From Solwaraspora sp. WMMD406 (GTDB lineage: Bacteria; Actinomycetota; Actinomycetes; Mycobacteriales; Micromonosporaceae), in assembly GCF_029626025.1 (NCBI RefSeq), contig NZ_JARUBF010000001.1, positions 62,001 to 126,000 on the forward strand: a stretch of 64,000 bases of DNA, read 5' to 3'. Below are positions 17,132 through 26,003 of the stretch, in pieces (positions within the stretch are counted from its first letter, which is position 1; each line of letters begins with the position of its first letter). A program made the translations under genes and the position numbers. A model generated the notes under the pieces. It was not told the origin of the DNA, did not search any database, and was given only the letters and a program-made list of their open reading frames with translations.

Positions 17132-17613
17132 GGGTTGCCGTCGCGGTCGACACGCGGAATCCACGCTGGTCGCCGCTCCTGGCGCCGCCGGATTCTGCCG
17201 ACCTGCGTCAGCAGCTCCTGCTTCGACGGGTGGGAACGCAGAAATCCGTCCGCTGCCGGTCGGACTAACGCCTCAAGGTCGGACTTTCGGAGTTCCGCGG
17301 GGTGTTCCGGCAGGTCGATGAACACCTCAGGAACTGCCGACTGTGCCAGCCGTGCCTGCACCGCGGCGGTGAACTTCGCACGGAAGTCGCCTCTGGTCTG
17401 CTCGAACGCCTTCCTGACCGGCTCCAAATCAACATGATCCCCGGCCACGATCTCCAGCATCGACAGCAGCTGTTCGTTCTGCATGAAGGCGTTGAACACG
17501 GTACGACGATAGAGGACCGGCACGGTCGTCAGTTGTCCCCCTAACGACGCTGCCGGACTCCGTGTGCCTACGGCCTCGCGCATCCAACGGTTCTCCCCCG
17601 CAGTTCCCAACAC
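17128..17613 (-). CDS. Small helical protein of unknown function, first gene of a coupled pair
   Basis: Up to 161 aa; the first 25-30 residues look weakly coding, so a later start (for example at MREAVGTRS) is possible. Predicted mostly helical: TVFNAFMQNEQLLSMLEIV, EPVRKAFEQTRGDFRAKFTA and LRKSDLEALVRPAADGFL, ending in a very basic tail (RIRRRQERRPAWIPRVDRD). No signal peptide or membrane helix. Its stop overlaps the start of the 319-aa gene by 4 nt, so the two are co-translated and probably work together. Not recognised as any named family. It sits in the cargo of the tRNA-bounded element. Confidence 0.5.
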   Translation of the reverse strand: MLGTAGENRWMREAVGTRSPAASLGGQLTTVPVLYRRTVFNAFMQNEQLLSMLEIVAGDHVDLEPVRKAFEQTRGDFRAKFTAAVQARLAQSAVPEVFIDLPEHPAELRKSDLEALVRPAADGFLRSHPSKQELLTQVGRIRRRQERRPAWIPRVDRDGNP

Positions 17614-17940
17614 TCGTCATCGTGCGCGGAAACTCGGCAAGCGGAAGACGACTGCAGCCCGAGAAGCTCGGCACCGCTACGGGCGCGGCTGCGCCCTGCT
17701 GGGGCCTATCCACCGCTCTCTTCGTGTATGTGACGTCCCGCAGGACCCCGGGTCTTTGATCTCGTCAGCCGGGAGTCCTTCACGTCGCGCCGGCTGCCGT
17801 GCGGCCCGCCGGCGTCCCCAAGCCAGTTGAAGAAATATGACACAAGGTGTCAGGATTCGGGTGGAGCATAGGTTCATCCGTCGGCGCCGGTGACAGGCGC
17901 GGACCACGGCACAGACAGGAACGGAGAGACAAGGACCTCC

Positions 17941-18471
17941 ATGCGCGAAACCCCAGAAGATCTCGAAAAGCTCCAAGCCCTCCTTGACGCCTCCCTCGCC
18001 GGCTCCACCTCCCACCTCCGCTCGATCATCAACACAGAGCGCACACTGAACGCGGAGCAACTCACCCAGGTCCTCACCGGCATGTGCACCCTCGCTCTGG
18101 CGAGCGTGACGGCGAAGGGTGAGCCGCGGATCAGCGGTGTGGACGGGCACTTCCTGCGAGGCAAGTGGTATTTCGGCACGGCGCGCGACGCCGCCAAGGC
18201 GCGCCATCTCGCGGCGCGACCCGCCGTCAGCGCGGCACATATGCGCGGTGAGGACCTCGGCGTCTTCACGCACGGCAAGGTGGAGATCCTCAACCCCCAG
18301 AACGGCGACCAGGCCACGGACTGGCCGGACGTGCTCGCGTACTTGAAGGACTTCTACGGCGACGACTCCTTCGACTGGGACAACGACGTTGTCTACTACC
18401 GGCTACATCCGCACTGGATGACCGTCTATGCGCCAGACATCGCAAAGCTCACCGTGGCCTCCCAGCCCTGA
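17941..18471 (+). CDS. Pyridoxamine 5'-phosphate oxidase-fold protein
   Basis: 176 aa from the ATG at 17941, preceded by AAGGA at about 5-nt spacing; an upstream GTG would give 193 aa. After an N-terminal helix (DLEKLQALLDASLAGS) it has the split-barrel PPOX pattern. LALASVTAKGEPRISGVDGHFLRGKWYFGTARDAAKARHL is broken here as LALASVTAKGEPRISGVD, then FLRGKWYFGTARDAAKARHL, then PAVSAAHMRGEDLGVFTHGK. Such proteins bind FMN or F420 and are found in redox detoxification and cofactor metabolism. The ending VVYYRLHPHWMTVYAPD is typical. An ISAs1-type element has inserted exactly at its stop codon: the 8-bp target duplication contains the TGA, so the coding sequence is intact but its downstream context is lost. 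Whether it belongs to the element's cargo is not clear. Confidence 0.8.
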   Translation: MRETPEDLEKLQALLDASLAGSTSHLRSIINTERTLNAEQLTQVLTGMCTLALASVTAKGEPRISGVDGHFLRGKWYFGTARDAAKARHLAARPAVSAAHMRGEDLGVFTHGKVEILNPQNGDQATDWPDVLAYLKDFYGDDSFDWDNDVVYYRLHPHWMTVYAPDIAKLTVASQP

Positions 18472-18473
18472 CC

Positions 18474-19792
18474 CCAGGGCCTCGGCAAAGTCGTGGGGGT
18501 GTCCTTTTGACCGGGTTGGAGTAGACGCGCCGGTTCTGGGAGCAGCGAGACGGGCATGACCGCTTCGGAAGATGATCAAGGTTCCTACACCAGTTGATCC
18601 CACCGAAGTGAGCCATGCCCGCGTCGCCATCATCGCTGATCCGTTCCCTGTCGTCCGCACCGGCTTCCCTCGCCGGGCAGTGCCCGCCACCGGGACTGCT
18701 CCACGCGCTGGCGACACTGCCCGACCCGCGAGCACGCCGGGGTGTACGCCACCAGGTCAGCGTGGTCGTCGCCGCGGCGGTCTGCGCGGTACTGGCCGGA
18801 TGCCGCTCCTACACGGCGATCGGCGAATGGGTCACCGACGTACCCGCGACCACCATCGCCGAACTGGGCATCGACGCCGGCCGCCGACCGTCGGAGGCGA
18901 TGATCCGCCGACTGCTGCAGGCCCTCGACGCCGACCGCCTCACCGCGCTCACGGGCGCGTGGCTCGCCGCGAGAGGGACACCACCACGCGCGATCGCGGT
19001 CGACGGCAAGACACTGCGCGGGTCCCGCACCACCCACACGACCGCCCGGCACGTCCTCGCCGCCAGCGACCACGCCACCGGGATCGTCCTGGCCGGCACC
19101 GACGTCGACGCCACGACGAACGAGATCACCCGCTTCGCCCCACTGCTCGACCAGATCGGCGACCTCCGCGACGTCGTGATCACCGCCGATGCCCTGCACT
19201 GCCAACGTGAACACGTCACCTACCTGGCCGAACGCGGCGCGCACTGGATCCTCACCGTCAAGGGCAACCAGCCCGCCCTGCACACCCGACTCGCCGGCCT
19301 GCCGTGGAAGGCCGTTCCCGACGCGCACCGCGACACCGGCCGGGGCCACGGCCGCAGGGAGATCCGCGCACTGAAGGTCCTGACCCTCTCGACCGGCATC
19401 GACTTCCCCCACGCCGCGCAGGCCATCCAGGTCCGACGCCGCCGACACCGGCTCGACCAGCCGAAACGCTTCACCACCGAAACCGTCTACGCCATCACCG
19501 ACCTCCGCGTGCACCAGGCCCGTCCCGCCGACCTGGCCACCCTCATCCGTGGGCAGCGGAGCATCGAGAACCGCGTCCACTGGGTCCGTGACGTCACCTA
19601 TGACGAGGACCGGTCCCAGATCCGTACCGGCACCGGACCACAGGTGATGGCGGCCCTGCGGAACACCGCGATCGGACTCCTACGCACCGCCGGCGCCACC
19701 AACATCGCCGCCGCCAACCGCGCCAACGCACGCGACAGCACCAGAACGCTCCAGCTCATCGGCCTCACCTAACGACTTTGCCGAGGCCCTGG
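18474..19792 (+). mobile_element. Intact insertion sequence of the ISAs1 type
   Basis: 1319 bp. The 20-bp terminal inverted repeats at 18474-18493 (CCAGGGCCTCGGCAAAGTCG) and 19773-19792 are perfect reverse complements. Immediately outside is an 8-bp direct repeat CCCTGACC (18466-18473 and 19793-19800), a target-site duplication. One full transposase gene lies inside. Perfect ends, a clean duplication and an open transposase frame point to a recent insertion. Confidence 0.92.
18615..19772 (+). CDS. ISAs1 family transposase
   Basis: 385 aa. N-terminal DDE_Tnp_1-associated part ([20 protein letters not shown], then [15 protein letters not shown], about residues 28-75). The DDE catalytic core has the hallmark motifs [15 protein letters not shown] (first Asp, about residue 135), [12 protein letters not shown] (second Asp, about 190), [12 protein letters not shown] and [24 protein letters not shown] (Glu region, about 320). 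It ends with [12 protein letters not shown] and the [12 protein letters not shown] tail common in this family. Length is normal and there is no frameshift, so the element is probably active. Transcription would run from the left inverted repeat. Confidence 0.93.
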   Translation: MPASPSSLIRSLSSAPASLAGQCPPPGLLHALATLPDPRARRGVRHQVSVVVAAAVCAVLAGCRSYTAIGEWVTDVPATTIAELGIDAGRRPSEAMIRRLLQALDADRLTALTGAWLAARGTPPRAIAVDGKTLRGSRTTHTTARHVLAASDHATGIVLAGTDVDATTNEITRFAPLLDQIGDLRDVVITADALHCQREHVTYLAERGAHWILTVKGNQPALHTRLAGLPWKAVPDAHRDTGRGHGRREIRALKVLTLSTGIDFPHAAQAIQVRRRRHRLDQPKRFTTETVYAITDLRVHQARPADLATLIRGQRSIENRVHWVRDVTYDEDRSQIRTGTGPQVMAALRNTAIGLLRTAGATNIAAANRANARDSTRTLQLIGLT

Positions 19793-20232
19793 CCCTGACC
19801 CAGAGCACGGGCCAACCGATGCGCGTCCAAGGCCCGGTTCGAGTGCGGTTTCGGCGGTGTGGAGTTGGGTCGACCTTGCAGGTGCCGAGAGTTTCATTCA
19901 CGCTGGTCAGGCAGGTCAGGGACACGGGCCGCCTCGGCGAGGCAGCAGCGGGTACGACCCCGGCGCTCGGACCATGCACCCGCCACCGGCAGCGGCGAGC
20001 GTGGTGCTCCATGGGTGCTCGAACGTCGGAAAACCAGCACGGACGCATCAGGACCCGGCCGGAGTTCGTGGCTTCCACGAGCCACCGAGCTTGTTCACAC
20101 ATGTCGATGACGAGGCCCCGCATGGCCGGGACCTGGGCGGACACACCAGGATCGGGCCGGACTGAGCTGGTTGCCGTCGGACCGTACGAGGGCTAGAGTC
20201 GAAGTAGGATAAACTCATCTGTCTGTTTTGGA
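19793..20232. other. 440-bp gap between the IS and the right att repeat
   Basis: It starts with the second copy of the 8-bp IS target duplication, so bases 19801 onwards originally followed the PPOX gene directly. Only short open stretches are present and none resembles a known protein. There is no 5' half of a tRNA before the att repeat at 20233. Confidence 0.5.
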
Positions 20233-20291
20233 CTACGGATCAGAAGGTTAGGGGTTCGAGTCCCTTCGGGCGCGCGAGATCAACAGGGGTC
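20233..20291 (+). repeat. Right 59-bp direct repeat: tRNA-Arg(ACG) 3' part, att site
   Basis: Identical to 9210-9268. This copy is followed directly by a strong terminator hairpin (20285-20321), as expected downstream of a genuine tRNA gene. It is therefore probably the original chromosomal 3' end, displaced by integration. The bases before it are not the 5' half of a tRNA. Confidence 0.8.
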
Positions 20292-20321
20292 TGACCTGCC
20301 GAAACGGCAGTCAGGCCCCTT
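20285..20321 (+). terminator. tRNA-type hairpin terminator after the right att repeat
   Basis: CTGCCG (20296-20301) and CGGCAG (20305-20310) form the inner stem around an AAA loop. GGGGTCTGA and TCAGGCCCC extend it with small mismatches, and a T-rich stretch (TTGCTTATTTC) follows. It resembles the terminators found directly after actinobacterial tRNA genes. Confidence 0.65.
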
Positions 20322-20685
20322 GCTTATTTCGTCCCTTGTGGTCGGTTGGGTGCTCGGTGGGTGCTCGTGCGACGAGCATCCCTCACGTCCCAGCCCGGTC
20401 CGGACGCAGGTGGTCACGTCCGGCGGGTTTTGATCATGACGGGGTGGTCAACCGTCGGGGTCCGGATGCCGGGACGGCGTATCCGGGCCTCGGCGTGGGC
20501 TGGCGCTCGGCATGCGAGTCCGCCGGATAGCGGATGTCCCGGCAGCGCAGTGACGAACGCCGACGCGTCCTACTCGCCGATTAATCGACGGCCTGCGATC
20601 AACCGAGACTGTGCCAGAACCCGAACCACCTGACCGTTGACAGCCGGGCGGGGTCAAGGCTGCAAGTTAGTTCGGATCTCAGCAA
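20322..20685. other. 364-bp gap, no recognisable gene
   Basis: Short overlapping open stretches on both strands, none with recognisable similarity. It lies between the att terminator and a transposase remnant and is probably decayed DNA. Confidence 0.5.
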
Positions 20686-21020
20686 TCAAAGGTCGTGACC
20701 CGGACGGACGATGTTCCGGCACCCGGAGACGATCTCCATGACGACCAGCACGTACAGACGGCGTAGCCACGCAGTGTCGACGTGGATCAAGTCGGCGGCC
20801 AGCAGGCCGTGGCCTGGGTACGCAGGAACCTTCGCCAGGAGGTGTCGGTGTCGCGGGGTGCGGTGGCCGAGACGACCGTGTGCCAGGATTCGACGGATGG
20901 CGCCGAGGCCGACGCGGCGGCCGGAGTCCGAGCAGTTCGCCGTGGATTCGTGGATGAGGTCGGCGACCGGCTGCTCGTTGGCGTGGGTCGCACCGCCTTT
21001 GGCAGGGTACAGGGTGCCTG
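20686..21020 (-). pseudogene. Integrase-core (rve) transposase fragment
   Basis: On the minus strand the segment GLGAIRRILAHGRLGHRTPR, followed by LLAADLIHVDTAWLRRLYVL and VVMEIVSGC, matches the start of an rve/DDE integrase core (D-x-x-H-V-D then L-R-R-L-Y-V-L). The later catalytic residues are missing, it stops at 20686, and there is no proper start. It may derive from the same transposase family whose N-terminus survives at 4163 and 32297. It lies directly downstream of the first GH43 gene. Confidence 0.6.
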
Positions 21021-21064
21021 GACACCCGGTGGGCACGCGGAGGTGCCCACCGGGACCAGTTGAG

Positions 21065-22573
21065 TCAGTACAGGTAGGGCCAGGCGGCCGCGTCGTAACC
21101 GATTCGGTTGATGCCGAGCAGCGCCGAGCCGTTGTTGGCGTAGTAGTGGTACAAGAGGTAGTCGCCGTCGCTGTCGGCGAGGACCGCCTGGTGACCGGGG
21201 CCGTTGATGCCGCCGTGCGAGGCGAGAATCTGCGTACCACCGCCGGAGAGCATGTCCCGGCCGGCGCGGTCGACGAACGGACCCGTTGTGCTGGCCGACC
21301 GGCCGACCATGACCCGGTATGTGCTGTCGGCGCCCTGGCAGCAACGGTCGAACGAGACGTACAGGTAGTACCAGGCACCCCGCTTGACCATCACGGGTGC
21401 CTCGATGCCGGGGCCGTAGTTGGCGAGACTGTGCAGCGCCGTGCCGAGCCGCCGCCCGGTGGCCGGGTCGATCTGGATCATCTTGATGCCCGACCAGAAC
21501 GAGCCGAAGCTCAACCACCACCGGCTCTGGTCGTCGACGACGAGGTTCGGATCGATCGCGTTGAAGTTGTCCGAGGTGCGCGACTCGATGACGAGGCCTT
21601 CGTTGGTCCAGCTCCCGGACGCACCGGTGGTGCTCGTCGCCAGGAAGATCGCCGATCGGTTGGAGCCGAAGGTCGACGCCGAGTAGTACAGGTGGTAACG
21701 GCCGTTGCGGTAGGACAGGTCGGGGGCCCACAGATTCCGTGCCCCGCCGGTGTACGTAGTGGTCCACGGGGCGCCGGCGGGGAAGACCGTGCCGGCGTTT
21801 CGGAAGGTGACCCGGTCGGTGGAGGTCTTCAGCGCGACGTTGTCCCCGGTGTGTGCGACGAGGTACGTGCCGTCGGGTCGTTTGACCACCGTGGGGTCGT
21901 GGACGCCGACGTCCCCGGAGACCCTGCCCGGCTGAGGATAGGCCGGCGGTGGTGTCCCGGTCGGCGGAGTTGGCACGGTGGTGCCGCCGGGTGTGGTGGG
22001 CGTCGTACCGCCCAGCCGGATCAGCTGCCACTGCTGGTTGGCGCCGTCCAGATCCGCATACCCGGCCAACCGGCCACCATCCGCCGTCGACCACTCCCAC
22101 ACATCAATGACCTTGCCCGACTGCCGGTTCACGAACCGCACGAAACCACCAGCCGAATCCACCAACCTGAACTGCTGCGTGGCCGACCCCCGATCAGTGC
22201 TCTGCACCAACTGGGTCCCGTCCGCCGCGCTCGGCAACTCCAGCACCTTCCCACTGTGCCGCGACCGCACCTTGTAGAACCCACCACCAGCATCCACGAA
22301 CTGCCACTGCTGCACCGCAAGATCATTACGCGCCCACTGATTCACCGGCGCGTTCTCCGCCGTCGACCAGTTATAAAGATCCATCGCCTTACCACTGTTC
22401 CGGTTCACAAACACATACGACGCCGACGTGTCCACGGTCGCCGCCGACGCCACCGGCAACCCGAACACCACCCCCGTACCCGCCAGCGCCAACACCGTCG
22501 CACCCGCGACGACCCCCACCCGCACACCGCGCCACCGCGAACCCACCCGCGGCACCTGATCCAACATGGTCAT
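21065..22573 (-). CDS. Secreted GH43 endo-arabinanase-like enzyme with ricin-type lectin domain
   Basis: Start: ATG at 22573, with AAGGAGG at 5-nt spacing, internal to a longer open frame. The 502-aa product has a signal peptide (GVRVGVVAGATVLALAG, cut near ASAATVD) and a ricin B-type carbohydrate-binding module (about residues 50-180, with repeated QxW-like motifs QQWQFV, QQFRLV and QQWQLI). A Thr/Pro/Gly linker leads to a five-bladed GH43 domain. Its candidate catalytic residues are the Asp of VGVHDPTVV (base), the Asp of NAIDPNLVVDD (pKa modulator) and the Glu of GPGIEAPVMV (acid); NLWAPDLSY is also typical. It probably cuts alpha-1,5-arabinan chains outside the cell. Its first 190 codons and ribosome-binding site look identical to those of the gene at 24295-25818. 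Confidence 0.85.
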   Translation of the reverse strand: MTMLDQVPRVGSRWRGVRVGVVAGATVLALAGTGVVFGLPVASAATVDTSASYVFVNRNSGKAMDLYNWSTAENAPVNQWARNDLAVQQWQFVDAGGGFYKVRSRHSGKVLELPSAADGTQLVQSTDRGSATQQFRLVDSAGGFVRFVNRQSGKVIDVWEWSTADGGRLAGYADLDGANQQWQLIRLGGTTPTTPGGTTVPTPPTGTPPPAYPQPGRVSGDVGVHDPTVVKRPDGTYLVAHTGDNVALKTSTDRVTFRNAGTVFPAGAPWTTTYTGGARNLWAPDLSYRNGRYHLYYSASTFGSNRSAIFLATSTTGASGSWTNEGLVIESRTSDNFNAIDPNLVVDDQSRWWLSFGSFWSGIKMIQIDPATGRRLGTALHSLANYGPGIEAPVMVKRGAWYYLYVSFDRCCQGADSTYRVMVGRSASTTGPFVDRAGRDMLSGGGTQILASHGGINGPGHQAVLADSDGDYLLYHYYANNGSALLGINRIGYDAAAWPYLY

Positions 22574-22587
22574 CGAAACCTCCTTCA
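22011..22587 (-). repeat. 577-bp direct repeat, copy 1 (RBS, signal peptide and ricin domain)
   Basis: Identical by eye to 25256-25832 at an offset of exactly 3245 bp. It covers the AAGGAGG ribosome-binding site, start codon, signal peptide and whole lectin module of the GH43 gene. Similarity stops abruptly at both ends: in the linker on one side and a few bases upstream of the ribosome-binding site on the other. Confidence 0.9.
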
Positions 22588-22814
22588 TCAATCAGCGCGG
22601 CGTTACAGAAGGTGACCCTGTGATATGCAGGTGACCGAGCACCGCGCCAGGAGCGAAGCTGTGGTTTTCCGGATCACGCCTATCAAATCGACCAGAACGG
22701 ATGGTCGAGGCGCGATCACAGGTGACGGTGCCGAGGGCCGGACACCGCCGTGGTCTCCGCCAGTGCCCCGGGGCCGGCGTCGCGCACCCGCGTCTCCGGC
22801 CTCGGGCGTTCCGT

Positions 22815-24224
22815 TCAGTAACAGATCTGGAACGTGGCGTCCGCGCGATCTGCCGCGCTCGACGAGTTGCTGAGCGGGTCGATGCGTAGAACGTAGTTGG
22901 CGTGGCGGATGTGGTAGTTGGGGAAGTTGTGCGAACGGAACGAACTCCATCCGGCATCCGCTAGTCCGTCGGTGCGATGGAAGGTGGCGTCGCCGGCGAA
23001 CACGGTGGAGCCGTCGTTGGTGGCCAGCCCTAGGACATAGTTGTTGTGCCTCAGGTACTGACCGGGGTAGTTGACCGACTCGAACGACACTCCCGAGGAG
23101 TTCGCCAGGCCGGGCCGCAGGTGCCACTGGGCGTCGGCGTAGGGGTCGAACGGATACGGGTCGATCCGTACCGCGTGGTTGGCGTGCCGGATCAGGTAGT
23201 CGGGGAAGTTGTACGACTTGATCCGGTTCCAGGTGGGTGCCCCCCACCGCGACAGCAGCGCCGCCTGCTCGGCGGCGGTGATCGGCGCGATGGTGGGATG
23301 CTTGGCGTTGAGCGGCTGAGTGTAACGTTCCTTACCGAGTGGCGTCCAGCTGTTGCTGTTGATGTCGTCGCTGCGCCACACGTACAGTTCGCCGTTGTTC
23401 GGGGAGAACGAGTCACCCCAGAGAAACCATTCGTTACGGTCATTGGCTTTGACTACGATGGGTGCCTCGATCCCACCGTTGACCACACCGCTGGTGTACG
23501 TTCCTCGATCGAAGCTGCGCGGGGCGAGGCTGTTGGACCGGGCGCCGTAGAGCCGGCCGTCGGCGAAGCTCTTGTAGTACAGGTAGTTCGTGCCGTTGCC
23601 GACATGCATGGTGGCGTCGAGTACGTCGAAGCCCGGGTCGAAGTACAGCTGGTGAGCGCTCACGGTGCGGAAGTCGGTGGTGTAGTTGACGTAGAAGGCG
23701 TCGCGGTTGCCACTCCTGGCGGAGTACAGGATCCCGTACTGGCCCCGCGAGGCGTCCCAGAACGCCTCCGGTGCCCAGGTGTGGGTCGGCATCGTGTGCA
23801 TCCGCACCCGCCGGTAGCCGGTGAAGCTCCGCAGGTCAGGAGAGTCCCAGATGTGGATGTACTGGTTCTGCTGGGTGAAGTCCTTGCCGTTGAGGTCGGT
23901 GGCGAGCACCACGAAAGTATTGTCCTGCTTGCGCATGATGAACGGGTCGCGCAGACCGCCCGTGCCGGCGTTGGGCCTGACGACCGGGTTGTTCTGGTTG
24001 AGCGGGGTCCAGTACAGACCGTCGGTGCTGACAGCCAGGTGCAGAGCGTAGTTGTCGGCCAGCGACGAGGGCGACTCGGTGAAGTAGCCCATGACGTAAC
24101 CGCCGTAGGCTGGAGCGGCCCAGGCCGGAGCAGCGCCGCGGAATGAGATGCCGATGCCGGCCACCACCGCGGCGGACGCTCCGGTGGCCAGCAGGGTGCG
24201 TCGAGAGACCATGTAGTTACTCAT
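22815..24224 (-). CDS. Secreted (Tat) GH43 enzyme with C-terminal AbfB arabinose-binding domain
   Basis: 469 aa from the ATG at 24224 (MSNYMVSRRTLL); a longer reading exists but the twin-arginine signal SRRTLLATGASAAVV starts here, with AWAAPAY as cleavage region. The GH43 catalytic domain (about residues 40-330) has the Asp of GGLRDPFIM, TWAPEAF, the Asp of VLDATMHVG and the Glu of GGIEAPIVV. The C-terminal 140 residues form an AbfB (CBM42) beta-trefoil with repeated (Y/S)xNFPxYxIRHANxxxRIDP motifs, which binds arabinofuranose side chains. The likely activity is an arabinofuranosidase or arabinanase acting on arabinoxylan or arabinan. It sits between the two ricin-GH43 genes in the same orientation; the upstream gene ends 70 bp before its start. 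Confidence 0.85.
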   Translation of the reverse strand: MSNYMVSRRTLLATGASAAVVAGIGISFRGAAPAWAAPAYGGYVMGYFTESPSSLADNYALHLAVSTDGLYWTPLNQNNPVVRPNAGTGGLRDPFIMRKQDNTFVVLATDLNGKDFTQQNQYIHIWDSPDLRSFTGYRRVRMHTMPTHTWAPEAFWDASRGQYGILYSARSGNRDAFYVNYTTDFRTVSAHQLYFDPGFDVLDATMHVGNGTNYLYYKSFADGRLYGARSNSLAPRSFDRGTYTSGVVNGGIEAPIVVKANDRNEWFLWGDSFSPNNGELYVWRSDDINSNSWTPLGKERYTQPLNAKHPTIAPITAAEQAALLSRWGAPTWNRIKSYNFPDYLIRHANHAVRIDPYPFDPYADAQWHLRPGLANSSGVSFESVNYPGQYLRHNNYVLGLATNDGSTVFAGDATFHRTDGLADAGWSSFRSHNFPNYHIRHANYVLRIDPLSNSSSAADRADATFQICY

Positions 24225-24294
24225 TTCCGGCCCGGCGGGGCGGGCCCTGGTGCGGGGATCTGAAAGGACGTGTGGCCCGGAACCGACGGGCCGG

Positions 24295-25818
24295 TCATTC
24301 ACCCGAGGGAGCGGTCAGGGTGACCCCGAGCCGGACAGGTGCGCCGAAGTTGGGGGTACCGTCCGCGTTCCAGGTGAACTTCTGGGCCCTGGTGGACCGG
24401 TTCATGTCGCAGCCGCCGCCGGCGGAGTCGTTGGCGTGGTAGACGATCCAGTCCTCGGTGCCGTCGGGTGACTTGAAGAACCCGTTGTGCCCCGGTGCGT
24501 AGACGCCGTTGGCGTCGTTGCGCTGGAACACCGGGTTCGGCGCCTTGGTCCAGTGCCCTGGGTTGAGTGGGTTACTGCCGGTGAAGGTGAGCAGGCCGAG
24601 CTTGTAGTCCGGTCCCCAGCAGGCACTCGCCGAGTAGACGATCATGGTGCGCCCGTTGTGGTACAGCGGCTCCGGCCCTTCATTGACCGGATGGGTCTGG
24701 CGCTCCCAGGACAGGGTCGGGGAGCTCAGTCGCACCCGCGCGCCGCTGAGTGTCCACGGATTGCTCATCGGCGTGATGAACAAGCTCTGCCCATAGCTGC
24801 CACCGGGGTTGTACGTCCCTATCAGGTAGAGCCGGTTGTTGACCGTCAGGATGCTCGCGTCGAGCTGCCAGTCGCTACCCAGGTCGGCCTTGAACGTGTA
24901 GGGACCCATCGGGTCGGTACCGACGCTCTCGAGAACATGCAGCCGTTGCGTCGGGTTGAAGTCGGCCACGTTCTGGCCTGCGGTGTAGTAGAAGTACCAC
25001 CGTGGTCCGTTCGGCCCGTTGATCAGGTGGAACTCCGGTGCCCACATGTTGCAGCAGCCATTGGGACGGCCAGCCAGGTTGAAGATCACCTGTTCCGGGG
25101 CGGTTGCCAGCCCGGCGAGGGTGGTGGACCGGCGCATGGTGATCGTCGAGTTCCACGTCGTCGTCGCCAGGTAGTACACGCCGTTGTGCACCTGGAGCCA
25201 TGGGTCGGGGCCGTTACGCTTGATCGGATTGGTGAACGTCCGGATGGTCCCACCCCCCAGCCGGATCAGCTGCCACTGCTGGTTGGCGCCGTCCAGATCC
25301 GCATACCCGGCCAACCGGCCACCATCCGCCGTCGACCACTCCCACACATCAATGACCTTGCCCGACTGCCGGTTCACGAACCGCACGAAACCACCAGCCG
25401 AATCCACCAACCTGAACTGCTGCGTGGCCGACCCCCGATCAGTGCTCTGCACCAACTGGGTCCCGTCCGCCGCGCTCGGCAACTCCAGCACCTTCCCACT
25501 GTGCCGCGACCGCACCTTGTAGAACCCACCACCAGCATCCACGAACTGCCACTGCTGCACCGCAAGATCATTACGCGCCCACTGATTCACCGGCGCGTTC
25601 TCCGCCGTCGACCAGTTATAAAGATCCATCGCCTTACCACTGTTCCGGTTCACAAACACATACGACGCCGACGTGTCCACGGTCGCCGCCGACGCCACCG
25701 GCAACCCGAACACCACCCCCGTACCCGCCAGCGCCAACACCGTCGCACCCGCGACGACCCCCACCCGCACACCGCGCCACCGCGAACCCACCCGCGGCAC
25801 CTGATCCAACATGGTCAT
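24295..25818 (-). CDS. Secreted GH43 arabinofuranosidase-like enzyme with ricin-type lectin domain
   Basis: 507 aa from the ATG at 25818 with AAGGAGG at 5-nt spacing; the longer open frame upstream lacks a ribosome-binding site. The signal peptide and ricin-type module (about residues 1-190) match those of the 21065-22573 gene at nucleotide level. The GH43 domain is different: Asp of KRNGPDPWLQV, NMWAPEFHL, Asp of WQLDASILTV and Glu of PVNEGPEPLYH, plus VYAPGHNGFF. This arrangement is common in exo-acting GH43 arabinofuranosidases. A LacI-type operator-like sequence lies 186 bp upstream (26004-26017), linking it to the arabinose regulator. The specific substrate within the arabinan group is inferred from the neighbours. 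Confidence 0.85.
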   Translation of the reverse strand: MTMLDQVPRVGSRWRGVRVGVVAGATVLALAGTGVVFGLPVASAATVDTSASYVFVNRNSGKAMDLYNWSTAENAPVNQWARNDLAVQQWQFVDAGGGFYKVRSRHSGKVLELPSAADGTQLVQSTDRGSATQQFRLVDSAGGFVRFVNRQSGKVIDVWEWSTADGGRLAGYADLDGANQQWQLIRLGGGTIRTFTNPIKRNGPDPWLQVHNGVYYLATTTWNSTITMRRSTTLAGLATAPEQVIFNLAGRPNGCCNMWAPEFHLINGPNGPRWYFYYTAGQNVADFNPTQRLHVLESVGTDPMGPYTFKADLGSDWQLDASILTVNNRLYLIGTYNPGGSYGQSLFITPMSNPWTLSGARVRLSSPTLSWERQTHPVNEGPEPLYHNGRTMIVYSASACWGPDYKLGLLTFTGSNPLNPGHWTKAPNPVFQRNDANGVYAPGHNGFFKSPDGTEDWIVYHANDSAGGGCDMNRSTRAQKFTWNADGTPNFGAPVRLGVTLTAPSGE

Positions 25819-25832
25819 CGAAACCTCCTTCA
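25256..25832 (-). repeat. 577-bp direct repeat, copy 2
   Basis: Second copy of the 22011-22587 sequence, with no difference found by eye. Recombination between the copies would remove 3245 bp carrying the AbfB-GH43 gene and one catalytic domain, leaving a single intact ricin-GH43 gene. Confidence 0.9.
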
Positions 25833-26003
25833 ATGAGTTCGACACGAACCTCGACATCGACGCATGATGCACTGCGGTCGATGCCCTTTCGAATGGAAGC
25901 CCCAGCGCCACAAGGGACTTTCTGTTCCACCGAATCGACCGTCTGCGGACCGTGCATACCTGCCTGGCGTCCGACAGGAGTATTACGCCCGCGTTACAGC
26001 GAT

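Noticed and set aside
19680-20144. Minus-strand open frame of 154 codons
   Set aside because: It spans the right end of the insertion sequence and the target duplication and has no recognisable similarity.
20711-22615. Long plus-strand open frame of 634 codons across the first GH43 gene
   Set aside because: It is antisense to a clear GH43 enzyme with ribosome-binding site and signal peptide, and its translation is Arg/Pro-rich without any recognisable domain.
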